Source of the DNA: Candidatus Bathyarchaeota archaeon
Lineage (GTDB): Archaea > Thermoproteota > Bathyarchaeia > Bathyarchaeales > Bathycorpusculaceae
DNA: 8,453 nucleotides
Direction of reading: 5' to 3'
NCBI GenBank assembly: GCA_016649625.1
Contig: JAENXI010000026.1
Span: 1 to 8,453 of the forward strand
In this document: positions 1 through 5,373 of the stretch, piece after piece
Layout: each line of letters starts with the position of its first letter
Numbering within the stretch: the stretch's first letter is position 1
Notes under the pieces: generated by a model
Told to the model about the DNA's origin: nothing
The model's input: only the letters and a program-made list of their open reading frames with translations
Database searches by the model: none
Translations under genes and position numbers: made by a program

Positions 1-1
1 A

Positions 2-139
2 ATAGGAGATGCAGAAGATCGAATACTTAATGCAGGAGTAGAAGAAGTGATCGGCACAGATAGTGTTCCCAGTCATTTTAGTAAAGTTTCACTTTCACCG
101 TTAATTAGCCAAGAAATAAAGGCGCAAGAAAGTGGCTAA
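2..139 (+). CDS. prs: Ribose-phosphate pyrophosphokinase (PRPP synthetase), C-terminal end only
   Basis: The open frame runs in from the left edge and stops at 137-139, giving 45 residues of a C-terminus. The visible order, IGDAEDRILNAG, then EEVIGTDSVPS, then SKVSLSPLIS, matches the end of archaeal PRPP synthetases, where the last part of the second phosphoribosyltransferase-like domain reads roughly GxxxRIxxAGxxEVIGTDTxxS, then SKVSVAPLIA. The enzyme makes PRPP from ribose 5-phosphate and ATP in the cytoplasm, for nucleotide, histidine and related synthesis. The catalytic part lies outside the window, so the call rests on the tail alone. The stop overlaps the GTG start of the next gene by 8 nt, which suggests co-transcription and translational coupling with the tRNA methyltransferase gene. 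Confidence 0.75.
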   Translation: MGDAEDRILNAGVEEVIGTDSVPSHFSKVSLSPLISQEIKAQESG

Positions 140-1169
140 ACTTTTCTTTTTGATTTCAGGTGAAAATAAAACTTTACCCTTAGCAGAATTATTAGCAATT
201 CTTGAAGCTGAAAAATACGAATTTTGCATTACCGAAAAACTGGATCAAGTGATTAGACTAAAAGCGGAAAAAAAATCCATAAACTCAGTTTACTTACGAT
301 CTGCTTACACAAGAGTTTGTGCCCTTGAGCTATTTACATGCGAACCAACTGAGGAAAAAATAATTAACAATTTAAATAAAATCAATCTAACAAGCGTCTT
401 AAATGAGCAAGAGAGTTTTGCAGTTCGTATTAAACGAGTTAGAAATTATGCTAAAAAATCGGTTGTAATGGATCTAGAAAAAAAAATCGGCAAAAAAATT
501 CTTCAAAATACAAAAAAAACAAGAGTAAATCTTTCTATGCCCGATAAAATTTTCGTTGGAATTCTAACTTCTGGAAAATTGATTTTTGGGCTTAATATTG
601 CTACCATTTGCCCTAAACCTTTTGGAGAAAGACGACCAAGAAAAAAACCTTTTTTTCACCCATCAGCAATGCCGTCAAAATTAGCTCGATGTATGGTAAA
701 TCTTGCACATGCAAAAAGGAATGATCTAGTTTTGGATCCATTTTGCGGTACTGGAAATACTCTTATCGAAGCAACATTCATTGGTTGTCGCACTTTGGGT
801 TTAGATGCTCAACGTAAAATGTTAGAAGGATGTAAACAAAATTTGGAACATTTCAATATAACTCCAGAAGGATTAATTCTATCAGATGCAAGAAAACACC
901 CTATAATAAAAACAAACTGTGTAATAACTGATCCACCTTATGGGCGTTGCTGTTCCACAATGAATTCAACGACAAAAAAAATTGTTAAAATGGTACTTTT
1001 TTCAGTTATGTCATTACTAAAAAAAGGTGACAGAATTTGTATTGCTTCACCAAAAAGCATACATTTATCTCAAGTAGGCAAAACAGTTGGATACAAGCAT
1101 ATAGAATCACATTTTGTATATGTACATAGGAGTCTAACAAGAGAAATAGCTGTATTTGAAAAACAATAA
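132..1169 (+). CDS. tRNA (guanine(10)-N2)-dimethyltransferase, Trm-G10 type
   Basis: This 345-residue protein is predicted to methylate N2 of guanosine 10 in tRNA using S-adenosylmethionine. Residues 1 to about 160 form the THUMP-containing RNA-binding half, beginning MAKLFFLISGENKTLPLAEL as in archaeal members. The C-terminal half is a Rossmann-fold methyltransferase: HPSAMPSKLAR at 176-186, SAM motif I DPFCGTGNT at 202-210, acidic LGLD at 222-225, and catalytic motif IV DPPYGR at 267-272, the N-methyltransferase D-P-P-Y signature. Length fits the archaeal family, about 330-350 residues. The start is GTG at 132, inside the end of the PRPP synthetase gene; no later start keeps the conserved N-terminus. 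RNase Z follows after 16 nt, so two tRNA-maturation genes appear to share a transcript. Mono- versus dimethylation cannot be told from sequence. Confidence 0.9.
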   Translation: MAKLFFLISGENKTLPLAELLAILEAEKYEFCITEKLDQVIRLKAEKKSINSVYLRSAYTRVCALELFTCEPTEEKIINNLNKINLTSVLNEQESFAVRIKRVRNYAKKSVVMDLEKKIGKKILQNTKKTRVNLSMPDKIFVGILTSGKLIFGLNIATICPKPFGERRPRKKPFFHPSAMPSKLARCMVNLAHAKRNDLVLDPFCGTGNTLIEATFIGCRTLGLDAQRKMLEGCKQNLEHFNITPEGLILSDARKHPIIKTNCVITDPPYGRCCSTMNSTTKKIVKMVLFSVMSLLKKGDRICIASPKSIHLSQVGKTVGYKHIESHFVYVHRSLTREIAVFEKQ

Positions 1170-1185
1170 AGTGAAAAAAGTGAGC

Positions 1186-2103
1186 ATGAAAATTATCTTT
1201 TTAGGAACCGCTGGGAGCATTCCAACTCTTAGTAGAAGTTTATCTGCAATTGTCTTAAAACGGCAAAATGAACAGATAATGTTTGATTGTGGAGAAGGAA
1301 CCCAAAGACAAATACTAAAAGCTAAAACAGGTTTTCATAAAAAGATGAAAATTCTCATATCACATTTGCATGGTGATCACGTTCTAGGATTACCAGGATT
1401 ATTACAAACAATGGCATTGATGAATAGACAAAAAAAGATTGAAATTTATGGTCCAGTTGGAATTAAACAGTTCATGGAATGTTCAAGAGAGATTCTAAAG
1501 TTCGGGTTGACTTTTCCAGTGGATTTGGTTGAAATAGTTAATTCTGGAATTGTTTGTGATGAAAAAGAATATTATATTGAAGCAATAAAATCAAGTCATT
1601 CAGAAACAAGTTTATCTTATGGATTTGTTGAGAAACCTCGTCCGGGAAAATTTTTCCCAGAAAATGCTAGAAAGTTGAATGTTCCTGAAAGTAAATTCTG
1701 GTCCAAACTTCAAGAAGGAAAAGACATCAAGTTATCAGATGGGCGCATCGTTAAATCTTCAGATGTTACAGGACCTTTCAGAAAGGGTAGAAAAATAATA
1801 TATTCTGGAGATACTAGACCTTTTAAAAATTTTAAGAAATTTGCCTATGATGCAGATTTAATTATTCATGAATCAACTTTTGATGATTCCCTTATTGAGA
1901 AAGCACTAATTGATGGACACTCTACTCCAAGTCAGGCTGCTGAAGAAGCAAAGAAAGCAAAAGCTAAAAAATTAATACTCACACACATTAGTGCAAGATA
2001 TTCTGATTCAAACATTTTATTTAAACAGGCCCAAAAAATTTTTGAGAATACAATAATTGCTGAAGATTTTATGGAATTAGAATTACCACTTATTGAGAAC
2101 TAA
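1186..2103 (+). CDS. rnz: Ribonuclease Z (tRNA 3' processing endonuclease)
   Basis: RNase Z cuts the 3' trailer from tRNA precursors. The 305-residue protein has the metallo-beta-lactamase fold with the full zinc set: SHLHGDH at 59-65 (H60, H62, D64, H65), H138 in SHSE, D209 in SGDT and H267 in LTHISARY. The N-terminus MKIIFLGTAGSIPT and FDCGEGTQRQ at 33-42 are characteristic, and the inserted arm (about residues 150-205, PRPGKFFPENARKL then VTGPFRKGRK) is the flexible exosite for tRNA. The length is that of the short form. I chose ATG at 1186 because conserved homology starts there; in-frame TTG 1156, GTG 1171 and GTG 1180 would add only unconserved residues, and TTG would overlap the previous gene. 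It lies 16 nt after the Trm-G10 stop. Its stop overlaps that of the opposing gene. Confidence 0.95.
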   Translation: MKIIFLGTAGSIPTLSRSLSAIVLKRQNEQIMFDCGEGTQRQILKAKTGFHKKMKILISHLHGDHVLGLPGLLQTMALMNRQKKIEIYGPVGIKQFMECSREILKFGLTFPVDLVEIVNSGIVCDEKEYYIEAIKSSHSETSLSYGFVEKPRPGKFFPENARKLNVPESKFWSKLQEGKDIKLSDGRIVKSSDVTGPFRKGRKIIYSGDTRPFKNFKKFAYDADLIIHESTFDDSLIEKALIDGHSTPSQAAEEAKKAKAKKLILTHISARYSDSNILFKQAQKIFENTIIAEDFMELELPLIEN

Positions 2104-2888
2104 AATAACATTTCTTTCAGTTTATCTAAGCTTTCCTGCAAATGTTCTACAGCTTCAACCATTATAGTTTTTTCATATTGTATTTCATGTAGTGTTTTTA
2201 CAAATTGGGTCCAGTCTATTTGACCATAACCAATACCTAAATGTTGGTCATCGTCACCCATATTGTCACTTACATGTACATGTACAATTTTTTTTGGTAA
2301 TTTTCTCAAAAAAGATTCAGTCTGATTCTCAAGATTTGAATGACCAGTATCTAAAACTATTCCAATATCTTCCAATGATGAGTCCTCTTTATAAAGTCTA
2401 ATGAAATCCTCTGGATTCTTCATAATAAATCCGTATTTTCCTGGAAGGTTTTCTATAGCTATTTTTAATCCTAAATCGTTTGCAAGAAAGTTTAAAAGAT
2501 GTATGCTTTTCAAATTTTGTTTCCAGTCTTCACCTGGATAAAACATACTAATTCCAGTCTTGTTTCCCGGATGAAGTACCCACAGTTTAGCATCTAAAGC
2601 GTTGGCAAAAACCATTGAACGTTTTAACCGGTTAAGCATAAGAGTACGAATTGCTTTAGACGGAGAAGCAATATTAATATCAGCAAATGGGGAGTGAACC
2701 GTAAATCTTAGATCATATGAATATGCAATCTCTTTAAGAATTGAAACTTTTTTTTTATTAAGCGCATGAAAACCATCGTCAACTATTTCAACAAGTTTTG
2801 TATCAATGGATTCCAAGTAAGTTATCATTTTTTTAAAAGGTTCGCCTAAACAATAAAGCATAGAAATGCCAAACTCAATTTGAGTCAT
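2100..2888 (-). CDS. Sugar phosphate isomerase/epimerase-like TIM-barrel protein (AP endonuclease 2 superfamily)
   Basis: This 262-residue protein belongs to the xylose isomerase-like TIM-barrel / endonuclease IV superfamily. Candidate metal ligands are H65 (VHSPFADINIAS), H106 (LHPG), E146 (IENLPG), D180 and H183 (LDTGH), H205 (HVHVSDN), D214 and H216 (DDDQHLGIGYGQIDW) and E245. That order matches the nine-ligand, three-zinc site known for endonuclease IV, more than the four-ligand set of ordinary sugar epimerases. The N-terminus lacks the AHVSAAGG-like DNA-contact motif of true endonuclease IV, so the substrate could be a sugar phosphate or damaged DNA. The ATG at 2888 is preceded about 17 nt upstream by a GAGGG stretch, too far to be a convincing ribosome-binding site. 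The TAG stop (2102-2100) overlaps the stop of the convergent RNase Z gene. Superfamily call firm; substrate unknown. Confidence 0.8.
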   Translation of the reverse strand: MTQIEFGISMLYCLGEPFKKMITYLESIDTKLVEIVDDGFHALNKKKVSILKEIAYSYDLRFTVHSPFADINIASPSKAIRTLMLNRLKRSMVFANALDAKLWVLHPGNKTGISMFYPGEDWKQNLKSIHLLNFLANDLGLKIAIENLPGKYGFIMKNPEDFIRLYKEDSSLEDIGIVLDTGHSNLENQTESFLRKLPKKIVHVHVSDNMGDDDQHLGIGYGQIDWTQFVKTLHEIQYEKTIMVEAVEHLQESLDKLKEMLF

Positions 2889-3105
2889 TCTTATTAGTTC
2901 CCTCTTGTGCCAGTTACATTTGAAATCGAGCTTAATAACTTAATCTTGAAAAGTTAATAAAACGCAAAGATATTTTTCAATTGTTACATTACATATGAAA
3001 ATCTTAAGTCAATTTGAAAACACGAAAAATATTCATTCTTTAGAACTTTGAGTTAACTAGAGGCAGAAAATGCAGTTACTTAATAAGAATATGTTCTATT
3101 GAAAA
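2889..3105. other. Intergenic region between two minus-strand genes, no gene seen
   Basis: These 217 nt separate the end of the aKMT-like gene from the start of the TIM-barrel gene, both on the minus strand. No open frame, tRNA or GC-rich hairpin is visible. Read on the minus strand, short T runs around 3028-3032 could help termination of the upstream gene. TATA-like stretches (TTTATTAAC near 2955-2963 and TTATTAAG near 2933-2941) could be the promoter of the TIM-barrel gene, but no single box stands out. Confidence 0.5.
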
Positions 3106-3582
3106 TTAAGACTTTTTGTAAAGGTATAAAGTGTGCGATGGATAGCCTATCTTTGGATTTTCACAAAAATTTTCAATTTTAATTGGTCTCCAACCTACAA
3201 TTTCATAATCATGGGAAACTATTCGAACACCCTTCTTTAGTTCATTTTCTAATTTTGGTCTAATTTTCTCATTGGCACTTGTAGTTAAATATAGAAAAAC
3301 TACATCTGCTGATTTTAAATTTACATTAAACATATCACCATTTATAATGGTAATTCTATTTGCCAGACTAGTCTCGTTAATTGATATTAGTGCTTTTTTT
3401 GCTAAATCTTCTCTTAATTCTACACCTACAGCTTTAGCACCAAAAATCTTAGCTGCCATAGTAACAGTTCTACCATCTCCTGCACCTAAATCAAATAATA
3501 CTTCGCCAGGTTGTAGTTCAGCTAGTTTTAGCATATGCTCAATAACTGGGAGGGGACTGGGAACAAAAGGGGCAAGAAACAT
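3106..3582 (-). CDS. Small SAM-dependent methyltransferase of the aKMT (archaeal protein lysine methyltransferase) type
   Basis: This 158-residue protein is almost entirely one class I methyltransferase domain. Residues 5-10 (PFVPSP) match the PYVPTP start of the crenarchaeal aKMT family. Motif I is DLGAGDGR at 31-38, the acidic end of beta 2 is E55 in VGVE, an acidic loop D83 lies in NGDMF, motif IV is ADVVFLYL at 92-99, and SHDYEIVGW at 123-131 corresponds to the family's SHEFEIxGW segment. aKMT proteins are about 160 residues and lack the SET domain; they methylate many proteins, including the chromatin protein Cren7. Other small archaeal methyltransferases share parts of this layout, so the substrate is inferred. 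ATG 3582 has a good Shine-Dalgarno, GGTGAT, 7 nt upstream. The eight-cysteine gene ends 68 nt upstream on the same strand, so co-transcription is possible. Confidence 0.75.
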   Translation of the reverse strand: MFLAPFVPSPLPVIEHMLKLAELQPGEVLFDLGAGDGRTVTMAAKIFGAKAVGVELREDLAKKALISINETSLANRITIINGDMFNVNLKSADVVFLYLTTSANEKIRPKLENELKKGVRIVSHDYEIVGWRPIKIENFCENPKIGYPSHTLYLYKKS

Positions 3583-3589
3583 TTAGTAG

Positions 3590-3595
3590 ATCACC
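3590..3595 (-). promoter_or_regulatory. Shine-Dalgarno of the aKMT-like gene
   Basis: On the minus strand the six bases read GGTGAT, complementary to the archaeal 16S rRNA 3' end, 7 nt before ATG 3582. This supports that start and shows the transcript has a leader. It is one of the clearest ribosome-binding sites in the window. Confidence 0.65.
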
Positions 3596-3650
3596 AAGTA
3601 TTATTGATAGATTATCTTTAAGTCAGATACCTAATAATTAAACAATACCA

Positions 3651-3983
3651 TTATGAGACATATTGATTTTTCTTTGGAGTGGGCCTTTTCTTTTCTCCAC
3701 ATTTCATGTAACTTTGTGCGCAAAGATCTAAATATTTTTTTTCATCTTTGGAAATTAGGGCATTTGCTGCTTTCATACAAAGATCTCCGGGTTCATCACA
3801 GCTTTCTTCTTTGCATTTATTTGAAAAATAAAGACAAAACTCGAGTACATCTTGAGGTTCTAATACGGCTCTATTTAAACGTACTAGGAGACATAACTCT
3901 CGAGCCATAACACATGTCTTTACATATTTAATACGTTTAAGAACTTCTTCTCGTAATTTTTTTCTGCTTATTTCCACTCTCAA
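3651..3983 (-). CDS. Unrecognised small helical protein with four C-x6-C pairs
   Basis: I do not recognise this 110-residue protein. It has eight cysteines at 24, 31, 50, 57, 62, 69, 88 and 95, forming four C-x6-C pairs (24/31, 50/57, 62/69, 88/95). Cysteines seven residues apart fall on one face of a helix, and the surrounding sequence looks helical (about 7-36, 43-58, 64-77, 80-96), so a four-helix bundle lined with thiols is a reasonable picture. Residues 46-59 and 84-97 look like a weak internal repeat (L-[ED]-x-C-x5-K-C-x-E). No signal peptide or membrane segment is visible, and the C-terminus is basic. Metal or cluster binding and disulfide pairing are both possible. The start is TTG 3983 or GTG 3977; no Shine-Dalgarno is visible, so leaderless translation is possible. 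It lies 68 nt upstream of the aKMT-like gene and may share its transcript. Confidence 0.65.
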   Translation of the reverse strand: MRVEISRKKLREEVLKRIKYVKTCVMARELCLLVRLNRAVLEPQDVLEFCLYFSNKCKEESCDEPGDLCMKAANALISKDEKKYLDLCAQSYMKCGEKKRPTPKKNQYVS

Positions 3984-3997
3984 TAATCTCTGAAAAG

Positions 3998-4015
3998 ACT
4001 TATGAACTTAATCAG
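3998..4015 (-). promoter_or_regulatory. Possible TATA promoter of the eight-cysteine gene
   Basis: On the minus strand this reads GATTAAGTTCATAAGT, with two TATA-like cores. At the usual 25-27 nt spacing transcription would start around 3976-3987, essentially on the TTG or GTG start codon, which fits a leaderless message. The boxes are not close to consensus. Confidence 0.3.
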
Positions 4016-4150
4016 CGTTAGTGAAGTCTCCGTTTAAATAATTTGAACTATATAACTTTCCAGATTCTTTCTCAGTCCATTATAGGTCTTTTAGAATGAT
4101 TAGGATATTCTTCATATAAAAAGTTAGGTAAATGTGTAATATATCTACAA

Positions 4151-4202
4151 ATTCATTTTTCAAACTGACTCCACTAGTATTAAAAAACTTTAAAAAATGA
4201 AT
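4151..4202. repeat. Perfect 10-bp inverted repeat, 32-nt spacer
   Basis: ATTCATTTTT at 4151-4160 is the exact reverse complement of AAAAATGAAT at 4193-4202. The arms are AT-rich, so some chance of coincidence remains. It lies about 165-220 nt upstream of the Cren7-like gene. A structured RNA or a regulator site are both possible, and nothing else distinguishes them. Confidence 0.4.
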
Positions 4203-4293
4203 CTTGAAAAGTAATATGTGATTTATTGAAAAAATACAGTCATATTTTTAACATAAATTAGTATAATTATTATGATAAAAATTAAAGATTAGA

Positions 4294-4320
4294 TTTTAAA
4301 AGCATGGAAAATTATATATC
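4294..4320 (+). promoter_or_regulatory. Candidate TATA boxes of the Cren7-like gene
   Basis: Two TATA-like elements lie here: TTTTAAAA at 4294-4301, preceded by purine-rich sequence that could act as a BRE, and TTATATATC at about 4312-4320. They predict starts near 4324 and 4341. The first would include the short leader frame beginning at 4338; the second would exclude it. Confidence 0.45.
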
Positions 4321-4337
4321 TATCTTCATAAGAAGAC

Positions 4338-4370
4338 ATGAAGTGTAATAATGTGGAGGAAAATGAGTAA
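4338..4370 (+). other. Ten-codon leader ORF ending in a TAATG overlap with the Cren7-like gene
   Basis: ATG at 4338 opens a ten-codon frame (MKCNNVEENE) whose TAA at 4368-4370 shares its last base with the ATG of the zinc-knuckle gene, giving the stop-start overlap TAATG. The frame is closed upstream by TAA at 4329-4331. The Shine-Dalgarno of the main gene lies within it. No ribosome-binding site precedes its own ATG, so it may be a coincidence or a leaderless-type coupling peptide. Confidence 0.3.
4355..4359 (+). promoter_or_regulatory. Shine-Dalgarno of the Cren7-like gene
   Basis: GGAGG ends 10 nt before ATG 4370 and is a strong match to the archaeal anti-Shine-Dalgarno. The nearer ATG at 4363 is only 3 nt away and opens a four-codon frame, so 4370 is the real start. 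This strong site suggests a well-translated message, as expected of an abundant chromatin protein. Confidence 0.65.
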
Positions 4371-4540
4371 TGGGTAATTGTCCAAAATGTGGAGCTGCAG
4401 CTCCAGCACCAAAGAAGACGTGGAAAATGGCTGGGCGTCCAGATAAACAAGGAAAACGAATGCAACTAGAGATAGGTCTCTATAAATGTGCTAGTTGTGG
4501 CGCTAGTTTCAGAGAAGTATTAAGCAAACAAAAAATCTAA
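4370..4540 (+). CDS. Cren7-like zinc-knuckle protein, possible chromatin protein
   Basis: This 56-residue basic protein has two CxxC knuckles, CPKCG at 4-8 and CASCG at 40-44, which would form one four-cysteine zinc site. Between them, K16-T-W18-K-M20-A21 and I35-G-L-Y-K39 followed by G44 and F47-R48 match, in order, the K-V-W-A-L-A, I-G-L-F-K, G and F-R positions of Cren7, the small crenarchaeal DNA-bending protein with an SH3-like barrel; the stretch 35-48 aligns without a gap. In Cren7 the equivalent Trp and Leu contact the DNA minor groove. By inference this is a zinc-stabilised chromatin protein; a generic zinc ribbon is the alternative. The frame is short but well supported by GGAGG 10 nt before ATG 4370. 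A T-rich terminator-like tract follows at 4601-4622. Confidence 0.75.
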   Translation: MGNCPKCGAAAPAPKKTWKMAGRPDKQGKRMQLEIGLYKCASCGASFREVLSKQKI

Positions 4541-4587
4541 AAAAAATAGCTGCTAATAGTTTGTCAATAAGAGAAAAGTAGTCTATT

Positions 4588-4640
4588 ACGTATAACATAC
4601 TTCCCCTTTCCCTTTTTTATTTAACAACAAGTTTTAAAGT
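4588..4640 (+). promoter_or_regulatory. Ambiguous promoter region of the signal peptidase gene
   Basis: Three TATA-like stretches lie upstream of TTG 4654: CGTATAACA at about 4589-4597, TTTTTATTTAA at 4614-4624 and TTTTAAAG at 4632-4639. The first would give a leader of about 34 nt; the second predicts a start about 10 nt before the TTG, hence a very short leader. None stands out. Confidence 0.3.
4601..4622 (+). terminator. Pyrimidine/oligo-T terminator after the Cren7-like gene
   Basis: A pyrimidine run of C and T blocks ends in six T at 4613-4618, followed by ATTTA. Oligo-U tracts are sufficient for intrinsic termination by archaeal RNA polymerase. It lies 61 nt after the stop codon and before the signal peptidase start. 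The TTTTTTATTTAA end could also act as a TATA-like element for that gene. Confidence 0.5.
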
Positions 4641-4653
4641 AGATTCCCCTTTA

Positions 4654-5346
4654 TTGAACAACAACATTTCAGGAATCAGATGGGGCCATTCTGTGATCTC
4701 TAAACTAAAAAAAATTTGGAAAAACGAGTATGTTCAAACTTCTACTGTAATAGGCATTATCGCACTGATAGTTTTTGGATTCTGGTTTGGTTCGCAATCA
4801 GTTTTAAACACTTCATATCCTGCTCTAGCTGTCGTAAGTGGTAGCATGTGCGTACCTTATGATGGGAGATGTGATGGTTGGTCACATCCATTTTCCCAAA
4901 CGTTACATATTGGTGATTTAATTATTGTCCAAGGAATAGATCCAGTCGATTTAATTTCTGATTATCCTGACAGTGACATAATTATTTTTAAGAAACCTAC
5001 AGATCCAAATGAATTAATTGTCCACAGAATTGTTGATAAAGAAGAAAAAGATGGAAAGATATACTTTTTCACAAAAGGAGATGGTAATTCCAACACAAAA
5101 TGGCCGGATATTCCAACTACTTATGAATATGATCCATGGAACCAAGGTAATGGTATTTCAGAGGATTTAGTGGTAGGAAAAGTTGTAATGCGAATTCCAT
5201 GGGTTGGTCATTTTGTATTATTCATGCGAAATGGTATAGGACTGCCGTTAGTAGTGGGTCTTATAGTGATATTGTTAGTAATCGAGTTCATAATTCCATT
5301 AATGCGTTCAAAAAAAGAGCAAAAACAACAAGAAATTCCACTTTAA
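4654..5346 (+). CDS. Signal peptidase I, archaeal Sec11-like (S26B) type
   Basis: This membrane protease removes signal peptides from secreted proteins on the outer face of the membrane. In the 230-residue product, TM1 covers about 30-47 and is followed by the nucleophile motif VVSGSM with S64. The general base region is VHRI with H124, and the acidic region is FFTKGDGN with D143 and a further candidate D152; Ser-His-Asp replaces the bacterial Ser-Lys pair, as in Sec11. A second membrane segment covers about 195-216, followed by a short charged tail (RSKKEQKQQ), giving both ends in the cytoplasm. An insertion at 66-80 carries C66 and C73. The start is uncertain: no in-frame ATG or visible Shine-Dalgarno precedes the domain; TTG 4654 is given and GTG 4693 would remove 13 residues. 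It sits between the Cren7-like and TBP genes, 77 nt before TBP. Confidence 0.88.
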   Translation: MNNNISGIRWGHSVISKLKKIWKNEYVQTSTVIGIIALIVFGFWFGSQSVLNTSYPALAVVSGSMCVPYDGRCDGWSHPFSQTLHIGDLIIVQGIDPVDLISDYPDSDIIIFKKPTDPNELIVHRIVDKEEKDGKIYFFTKGDGNSNTKWPDIPTTYEYDPWNQGNGISEDLVVGKVVMRIPWVGHFVLFMRNGIGLPLVVGLIVILLVIEFIIPLMRSKKEQKQQEIPL

Positions 5347-5373
5347 AAATCACAGATGTATTTATTAAGAAAA

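Larger units (their letters stand above)
3984..4369. other. Divergent intergenic region of about 385 nt, no protein gene seen apart from a tiny leader frame
   Basis: This is the longest non-coding stretch, lying between the minus-strand eight-cysteine gene and the plus-strand Cren7-like gene. It is strongly AT-rich. Only very short open frames occur; no tRNA shape and no C/D-box pair was found. It contains the likely promoters of both flanking genes at its two ends, a perfect 10-bp inverted repeat (arms 4151-4160 and 4193-4202), and a 10-codon leader frame at 4338-4370. The middle, about 4020-4150, shows nothing I can name. Confidence 0.6.

Noticed and set aside
1156..1185. Longer RNase Z starting at TTG 1156
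   Set aside because: The extra residues precede the conserved MKIIFLGTAG start and would overlap the upstream gene; ATG 1186 is the better choice.
3272..3586. Plus-strand frame opposite the aKMT-like gene
   Set aside because: It is the antisense shadow of a gene with clear methyltransferase motifs and a good ribosome-binding site.
3653..3910. Plus-strand frame opposite the eight-cysteine gene
   Set aside because: The minus-strand frame is longer and has a regular cysteine pattern with helical periodicity; this frame has neither recognisable motifs nor a ribosome-binding site.
2942..4212. A 13-bp sequence AATCTTGAAAAGT repeated at 2942-2954 and 4200-4212 in two intergenic regions
   Set aside because: In sequence this AT-rich a 13-bp match between two of thousands of positions is expected by chance about once, and its orientation to nearby genes differs.
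4363..4377. ATG at 4363, closest to the GGAGG, as the start of the Cren7-like gene
   Set aside because: It opens only a four-codon frame and is 3 nt from GGAGG; ATG 4370 is in frame with the cysteine knuckles.
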